From Mesorhizobium sp. ORS 3324 (GTDB lineage Bacteria > Pseudomonadota > Alphaproteobacteria > Rhizobiales > Rhizobiaceae), in NCBI GenBank assembly GCA_000824825.2, contig LM655201.1, forward strand, positions 59,484-120,444: DNA of 60,961 nucleotides. The letters run 5' to 3'. The notes beneath the pieces were generated by a model. That model was not told the DNA's origin and did not search any database. It saw only the letters and a program-made list of their open reading frames with translations. Within the stretch, counting starts at the first letter, position 1. Each line of letters opens with the position of its first letter. Below, piece after piece: positions 56,276 through 60,961 of this stretch. The position numbers and the translations under genes are program-made.

Positions 56276-57163
56276 CTAGCCCTCTAGCGCACGAATATCG
56301 GCGTCGGCGACGCAATAGGGCGCATAGCGGAAATCGCGAATACCCACGACCTCGTCGGCGCGCCAGCCGATCAGCATGAAGCCGCGCACCGCGTCGTCCG
56401 CCAGTGGGTTACGGATCAGGATCGCCGGCTGGCCGTCGACGAAGCCGGGCGACAGCGCCCAGTCGCTGACGCGATCGTAATTGCCGAAATAGGTCGAGGC
56501 CTCTTTCTTGCCGTGCAGCCGGGTCCGGTTCACGACCTCGAGCTCGATGTCCTCGGCGATCAGTGCCCTGACCCCATCGAAGTCGCGCGCGTTGAACAGG
56601 TCGATGTAGCGGCGCAGCCGGCGCTCTTCTTCCGGATCAAGCTTAGGCGCCGGCACTTCGTCAGGCGCCGATGCCAGCGCCTTCAATTCGGCCCGGCCGC
56701 GATGCAGCGCCGCCTTGGCGGCGGCAAGCGTCGCGCCCGTCACCTCGCAGGTCTCATGCAGGCTGAGACCGAGCACGTCGACCAGGATCACGGCGCTGCG
56801 CTGCGCCGGCGTCAGCTGCATGAAGCTGCGCAGGCTTGTCGCGGCCGCGAGCCGCGCCTCCGCGCTTGCTGAGAGGTCCTCTACTGCGCTCATGTCGGCC
56901 TCGGTCATGCGGGAGCGCTCCCGCTGGCGGCGGCGCAGATGATCCTGTGCCGCATTGTGGGCGATGCGGAACAGCCACTGCTCGGGACGCTCGACCGCGG
57001 CGCCGCCGTCATGCGCGGCAAGCGCCTTCACCACGGCCTCCTGCACGATATCCTCGCCCTCGACCGTCGAGCCGGCCATGCGCGCCGCATAGCGGTGCAA
57101 TTTCGGCCGCAGGCCGACGAGCATTGCGTCAAGCGCCGCGCGGTCGAACTTCGCTGTGCTCAT
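56276..57163 (-). CDS. ECF sigma factor with C-terminal SnoaL-like domain
   Basis: A 295-residue sigma-70 family protein. Region 2 (about 15-85, YAARMAGSTVEGEDIVQEAV and RPEQWLFRIAHNAAQDHLRR) and region 4 (about 125-180, LTPAQRSAVILVDVLGLSLHETCEVTGATLA split over two helices) are followed by a SnoaL/NTF2-like domain (about 200-295, RRYIDLFNARDFDGVRALIAEDIELEV as its first helix and strand). In this class the extra C-terminal domain modulates sigma activity in place of a separate anti-sigma factor. A small monooxygenase-like gene lies just upstream, same strand. ATG 57163 chosen as the first residue with family similarity. Confidence 0.88.
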   Translation of the reverse strand: MSTAKFDRAALDAMLVGLRPKLHRYAARMAGSTVEGEDIVQEAVVKALAAHDGGAAVERPEQWLFRIAHNAAQDHLRRRQRERSRMTEADMSAVEDLSASAEARLAAATSLRSFMQLTPAQRSAVILVDVLGLSLHETCEVTGATLAAAKAALHRGRAELKALASAPDEVPAPKLDPEEERRLRRYIDLFNARDFDGVRALIAEDIELEVVNRTRLHGKKEASTYFGNYDRVSDWALSPGFVDGQPAILIRNPLADDAVRGFMLIGWRADEVVGIRDFRYAPYCVADADIRALEG

Positions 57164-57209
57164 CGTCCTCGTTCTCGCGTCGCCAGCTTGTTGAGCGATA
57201 CCATGCCTG

Positions 57210-57530
57210 TCAGGCCGACACGGCCTCACCGGTTTTCGCCAGCATATGATAGTTGCCGACGATCTTCGCCGGCGACCGGGCCAGCGGCGTCGAGCGCCGC
57301 TCGGCATGCTCGGCGCCGAAGGCCTTGAAAGCGTCGAGCCCGGTCAATGCCGAACTGTCCTTGTCGTAGCCGACGAGATGGACGAATTCGCCGTTCTCCA
57401 GTTCGAGCACCAGATAGCGCACGGATTGCGGCTGCGTTTCATTCAAAGCCTCGAACACCTTCGCCACCAGCGCCCTGTTCTCGGCGATGGCGGCATCCTT
57501 CACGCCGTAGCGGATCAGATTGTAGGTCAT
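57210..57530 (-). CDS. Small hypothetical protein, dimeric alpha/beta-barrel (ABM-like)
   Basis: A 106-residue protein, MTYNLIRYGVKDAAIAENRA at the start, then VRYLVLELENGEFVHLVGY and a helix ending FGAEHAERR. The strand-helix-strand-strand pattern resembles antibiotic-biosynthesis-monooxygenase-like dimeric barrels. Gene pairs of this kind with a SnoaL-type ECF sigma factor recur; here the sigma gene follows 46 bases downstream on the same strand, so they are probably co-transcribed. Function unknown; it may be the sensor or the target of the sigma factor. Confidence 0.78.
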   Translation of the reverse strand: MTYNLIRYGVKDAAIAENRALVAKVFEALNETQPQSVRYLVLELENGEFVHLVGYDKDSSALTGLDAFKAFGAEHAERRSTPLARSPAKIVGNYHMLAKTGEAVSA

Positions 57531-57678
57531 GGTCGTCTCCTGTTTGAGGTGTCTGCGTGAGGAAGACGATCCGTGTTGCCGAAAAGATTCTCACCGGCTC
57601 GCGAATCTTTTTGCCGGCCGACATCGTCTTTCGTTCGTCGAGGCCGCACCCCGCGGCCCCGCGATGAGGAGAGACATC

Positions 57679-58044
57679 ATGCATATCCAGTTTGCCGAGC
57701 TGCCGGTATCCGACCAGGACCGCGCCAAGGCGTTCTACACCGACAAGCTTGCCTGCCAGGTCATAGCCGACCAGTCGATGGGCGATGGCGGCTGGCGCTG
57801 GGTGGAACTGGCGTTCCCCTTCGCGGTCACCAACCTGCACTTCATCAGGCGGGCGGATGCGGCGCCAAGCACCGAGCCGGTGCTGGTGCTGGTAGAAGAT
57901 GACGTCGAGGCAAGGGTCACGGCGCTCAGGGCTAAAGGTGTCGAAATCGTCACCGAACCGCAGGAGGCGCCGTGGCAGCCGGGCCGTATCGTCGCCGAAT
58001 TCCGCGACAGCGAAGGCAACCGCATGATGCTTGCCAGCCGGTAA
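57679..58044 (+). CDS. VOC-superfamily (glyoxalase-like) protein
   Basis: A 121-residue single VOC domain: FAELPVSDQDRAKAFYTDKLACQV, then WRWVELAFPF, LVEDDVEARVTALRAKGVEI and the closing FRDSEGNRMMLASR. Members near SnoaL-type ECF sigma factors are common, and this gene is divergent from the small monooxygenase-like gene and its sigma factor. ATG 57679 is preferred, with GAGGAG seven bases upstream; an in-frame ATG at 57664 is too close to that site. Confidence 0.86.
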   Translation: MHIQFAELPVSDQDRAKAFYTDKLACQVIADQSMGDGGWRWVELAFPFAVTNLHFIRRADAAPSTEPVLVLVEDDVEARVTALRAKGVEIVTEPQEAPWQPGRIVAEFRDSEGNRMMLASR

Positions 58045-58076
58045 GCCGTCATTCGCGCGGTCGCCAGCCCATGTGG

Positions 58077-59735
58077 TCAGGCGACCGCCTTGGCGGCGGC
58101 CCTTCCTGCGCTTCGCCCCGAAAAGATGCAGCCGCCGAGGAAGGTGCCTTCCAACGCCGCATAGCCGTGCACGCCGCCGCCGCCGAAACCGGCGGCTTCG
58201 CCCACCGCGTAGAGCCCGGGCACCGGCTGGCCCTCGGCATCGACCACGCGGCTGTCGAGATCGGTCTGCAGGCCGCCGAGCGTCTTGCGCGTGAGGACGT
58301 TGAGGCGCACCGCGATCAGCGGGCCGATTTCCGGATCGAGCATCTTGTGCGGTTTCGCCGTGCGGATCAGCCTGTCGCCAAGATAGGCGCGCGCGCCGCG
58401 CAGCGCCGTCACCTGCATGTCCTTCGAGAACGGATTGTCGAGCTGCATGTCGCGGGCGCGGATCTCGCGCTCGACCTGCGCGACATCGAGCAGCGGCTTG
58501 CCGCCGGCCAGCGCATTCATGCGCGCCACCAGCTTCGAAAGGTCTGCCTCGACAATAAAATCCTCGCCCTTTTCCATGAAGGCCTTGACCGGACCGGGAA
58601 TGCCTGAGGTGGCGCGGCCCAGCACCTGCCGCCAGCTTTTTCCGGTGAGGTCGGGGTTCTGCTCGGAGCCCGACAGCGCGAACTCCTTCTGGATGATCTT
58701 CTTGGTCAGGATGAACCAGGAATAGTCGAAGCCGGTGCTCATGATGTGGCTGAGCGTGGCTAAGGTATCGAAGCCCGGATAGAGCGGCACCGGCAGCCGT
58801 TTTCCACGCGCGTCCAACCAGAGCGAGGAGGGGCCGGGCAAGATGCGGATGGCATGATCGGTCCAGATCGGCGCCCAGTTCTTGATGCCCTCGACATAGT
58901 GCCACATCCGGTCGCGGTTGATGACCGAACCGCCGGCCGCTTCGGCGATCGCCAGCATGCGGCCGTCGACATGGTCGGGCACGCCGGTGATCATGCGCTT
59001 CGGCGGCGCGCCCAGGCGCTCTGGCCAATTCCTGCGTACCAGCTCGTGATTGCCGCCAATGCCGCCGGAAGCGACGATCACCACCTGGGCGTGCAGCTCG
59101 AAATCGCCGACGACCTCGCGCGAGCTCTTATGCCCGCGCTCGACGCTGCTCGGCTCGAGTACGTCGCCGCGCACCCCGGTCACGGTCTTGCCGCTCAGCG
59201 TGATTTCATTGACACAGTGGCGGAACCTGAACTGGAGCAGCCCGCGCTTTTCAGCGTCGCGCACGCGCTGCACGAAAGGTTCGATCACGCCGGGCCCGGT
59301 GCCCCAGGTGATGTGGAAGCGCGGCACCGAATTGCCGTGGCCGAAGGCATTGCCGCCGCCGCGCTCGGCCCAGCCGACGACGGGGAAGAATTTTAGGCCC
59401 CTCTCGATCAGCCAGGAACGCTTCTCGCCGGCGGCGAAGCCGACATAGGCCTCCGCCCATTTGCGCGGCCAGAAATCTTCCGGGCGGTCGAAGGCGGCGG
59501 TGCCCATCCAGTCCGCCAGCGCGAGGTCGTGCGAATCGCGGATGCGCATGCGCCGCTGCTCCGGCGAATCGACGAGGAAGAGCCCGCCGAACGACCAGAA
59601 GGCCTGGCCGCCCAGCGATTGCTCCGGTTCCTGGTCGACGATGATGATTGTCCTGCCGGCCTCGGCGAGCTCCGCCGCGGCGACGAGGCCCGCCAGCCCC
59701 GCGCCGACAATAATCACATCAGCGTCCTCAGCCAT
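58077..59735 (-). CDS. FAD-binding dehydrogenase (fumarate reductase/KstD-like)
   Basis: A 552-residue flavoprotein of the FAD_binding_2 class. The N-terminal dinucleotide fold is clear (ADVIIVGAGLAGLVAAAELA), followed by SLGGQAFWSFGG, and it ends with the FAD-binding GLYAVGEAAGFGGGGVHGYA. Relatives dehydrogenate ketosteroids or reduce fumarate-like acceptors; this longer cytosolic subgroup is uncharacterised. No signal peptide. It follows a Gfo/Idh/MocA gene on the same strand by 33 bases, so they may form a two-gene operon. Confidence 0.88.
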   Translation of the reverse strand: MAEDADVIIVGAGLAGLVAAAELAEAGRTIIIVDQEPEQSLGGQAFWSFGGLFLVDSPEQRRMRIRDSHDLALADWMGTAAFDRPEDFWPRKWAEAYVGFAAGEKRSWLIERGLKFFPVVGWAERGGGNAFGHGNSVPRFHITWGTGPGVIEPFVQRVRDAEKRGLLQFRFRHCVNEITLSGKTVTGVRGDVLEPSSVERGHKSSREVVGDFELHAQVVIVASGGIGGNHELVRRNWPERLGAPPKRMITGVPDHVDGRMLAIAEAAGGSVINRDRMWHYVEGIKNWAPIWTDHAIRILPGPSSLWLDARGKRLPVPLYPGFDTLATLSHIMSTGFDYSWFILTKKIIQKEFALSGSEQNPDLTGKSWRQVLGRATSGIPGPVKAFMEKGEDFIVEADLSKLVARMNALAGGKPLLDVAQVEREIRARDMQLDNPFSKDMQVTALRGARAYLGDRLIRTAKPHKMLDPEIGPLIAVRLNVLTRKTLGGLQTDLDSRVVDAEGQPVPGLYAVGEAAGFGGGGVHGYAALEGTFLGGCIFSGRSAGRAAAKAVA

Positions 59736-59768
59736 ATTGTCTCCCCCAAGGCGTCTTTTGGCGGCGTC

Positions 59769-60755
59769 TCAGACGGGTTCCCAGCCGTCCTTGTCGCCGG
59801 CGCGGAAAATGGCGTCGATGACCTTCTGGTTGAGCACCGATTCCTCCAGCGTGAAGACGCGGTCCTTGCCGCCCCGGGCAGCGCGCACGAAGGCCTCGAC
59901 TTCCAGCCGGTACTGCTGCGTGCCGGGGAAGCGGAACACCTGCGCCTCGGTGTGGTTCTGGTTGTGCAGCTCGATGCGGTGGTGGTCGTACAAGCCGGCG
60001 TTAAAGGGCGAGAACACCTCGATAAAACCTTTCTCGCCGTGGAACACCATCACCTGGCGCGCCGCCATCTGCGTCGAAAGGTAGAAGGACAGCTCGAAAT
60101 CGCCGAAATCGGCGCGGATCGAGGAATAGATGTCGGTGGCGAAGGTCTTGTCGCGCTCGATATTGGCCTGGACGCGTATCGGCTCCTTGCCGGTGGAGAA
60201 GCGCGTCGACACGGTCGGATAGACGCCGATGTCGGGCAGCGCGCCGCCGCCGAGGTCGAGCTGGTTGCGCATGTTCTTGGGGTCGACATTGTAATAGGAG
60301 AACGCGCCCTGCACGTGGCGCAGCCGGCCGATGGCGCCGCCGGCGATGAGGTCGCGCACCTTGATCCATTGCGGGTGGTAGACGACCATGAAGGCCTCGC
60401 AGACGAGCACCTTCTTCTGATCGCGCAGCTTGATCAGCGGCGGGATGTCCTTGGCATCGAGCGCCAGCGGCTTTTCGACCAGCACATGTTTTCCCGCTTC
60501 GATCGCCTTCGCCGTCCATTCGACATGCTGCGAGGTGGGCAGCGGTATGTAGACGCCGTCGACCTCCTTGGAAGCAAGCAGGTCCTCATAGGAGCCGAAG
60601 GCATGCCGAGCGCCGAAGCGCTCGCCAAGGGCCTTGGCCTTCGACAGGTCGCGGCTGGCGATCGCCGACAGCACGCCGTTTTCCGAATCCACGATCGCCG
60701 GCAAAAGCTGCTCGCGGCCGATCTTGGCCGTCGACAGAACACCCCATCGGAACAT
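59769..60755 (-). CDS. Gfo/Idh/MocA-family oxidoreductase
   Basis: A 328-residue NAD(P)-dependent sugar or cyclitol dehydrogenase-like enzyme. The N-terminal Rossmann domain (RWGVLSTAKIGREQLLPAI) has an unusual glycine-poor loop, S-T-A-K-I-G, seen in the dimeric-dihydrodiol-dehydrogenase-like subgroup. EKPLAL (94-99) gives the catalytic-region lysine, and DLGGGALPDIGVYP marks the second domain, again typical of that subgroup. It is upstream of the FAD dehydrogenase. Substrate unknown. Confidence 0.9.
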   Translation of the reverse strand: MFRWGVLSTAKIGREQLLPAIVDSENGVLSAIASRDLSKAKALGERFGARHAFGSYEDLLASKEVDGVYIPLPTSQHVEWTAKAIEAGKHVLVEKPLALDAKDIPPLIKLRDQKKVLVCEAFMVVYHPQWIKVRDLIAGGAIGRLRHVQGAFSYYNVDPKNMRNQLDLGGGALPDIGVYPTVSTRFSTGKEPIRVQANIERDKTFATDIYSSIRADFGDFELSFYLSTQMAARQVMVFHGEKGFIEVFSPFNAGLYDHHRIELHNQNHTEAQVFRFPGTQQYRLEVEAFVRAARGGKDRVFTLEESVLNQKVIDAIFRAGDKDGWEPV

Positions 60756-60840
60756 TGTGCTTCTCCATGTCGATTACATCGATGGAGGTGTGCCCCAATT
60801 CCGGGGAAAAGCCAATCGCAGCCGCGGGTCACAGAGCGCC

Positions 60841-60961
60841 TTCGTCATCCTCGGGCTTGACCCAGGGCTTGACCCGAGGATCCATTCCGTGACCTATGAC
60901 GTAAAGTGCAACAGTGCAGAATTCTGTAACCGTTGCAATGCTTTAACGTAACGGCATGGAT
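60841..60961 (-). repeat. Dispersed intergenic repeat, copy 2, cut by the window end
   Basis: Read on the minus strand it shows, in the order of copy 1 (9484-9666), ATCCATGCCGTT, GCAACGG, CAGAATTCTG, GTCACGGAATGGATCCTCGG and GGATGACGA. A short tandem of GGGCTTGACCC-type text at 60851-60880 replaces the unrelated middle of the right arm in copy 1. The left edge on the minus strand is beyond the window. Confidence 0.75.

Overview
The window looks like a chromosomal segment of a Hyphomicrobiales alphaproteobacterium, most likely a denitrifying Mesorhizobium or close relative. The grounds are the GC-rich coding sequence, the rpmH-rnpA-yidC and engB neighbourhood, the clade I nosRZDFYLX operon with a pseudoazurin gene, Pls-type and HyfB-like gene sets, and intergenic palindromes of a kind I associate with Mesorhizobium genomes. 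The genus call is inference from gene content and style; no 16S gene is present.

Left part (1-15.8 kb) is mostly core. It holds an ECF sigma/anti-sigma pair followed by a fasciclin protein and a Tat-exported MsrB; an EmrAB-type efflux pair divergent from its TetR regulator, with overlapping promoters and two operators; an FtsK translocase with no visible membrane segments; engB coupled to a hexapeptide acetyltransferase; yidC-rnpA-rpmH behind a strong promoter; a two-TM sensor kinase; and tRNA-Arg(ACG).

The middle (15.8-33 kb) is accessory. A short segment between the tRNA-Arg and a degenerate copy of its 3' end carries a LysR regulator and a kinase/class III aminotransferase fusion. After it come an MFS transporter, a VOC protein, an aldo/keto reductase with a divergent AraC regulator, a LysR regulator divergent from two SDRs, a GH172 (DUF2961) protein, a RibD-like reductase, an MFS transporter with a berberine-bridge-type flavoprotein, and a divergent LysR.

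At 32.5-37.7 kb a tightly coupled three-gene operon encodes a 1356-residue protein with adenylation domain, carrier domain, six predicted TM segments and three hexapeptide-like domains (the layout of epsilon-poly-lysine synthetase), a GNAT acetyltransferase and a phosphopantetheinyl transferase. This is the best candidate for an uncharacterised system. At 38-48.5 kb lie pseudoazurin, a ferritin-like protein and the complete nitrous oxide reductase operon; three FNR/NnrR-type boxes spaced about two helical turns apart precede nosR. At 48.6-56 kb a six-subunit hydrogenase-4-like membrane complex, preceded by an XRE regulator, has a large subunit that lacks the canonical NiFe cysteines. The right end (56-61 kb) has an ECF sigma factor with a C-terminal SnoaL-like domain, a small monooxygenase-like protein, a VOC protein, an FAD dehydrogenase and a Gfo/Idh/MocA oxidoreductase. 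It closes with an inverted copy of the intergenic repeat seen at 9.5 kb.
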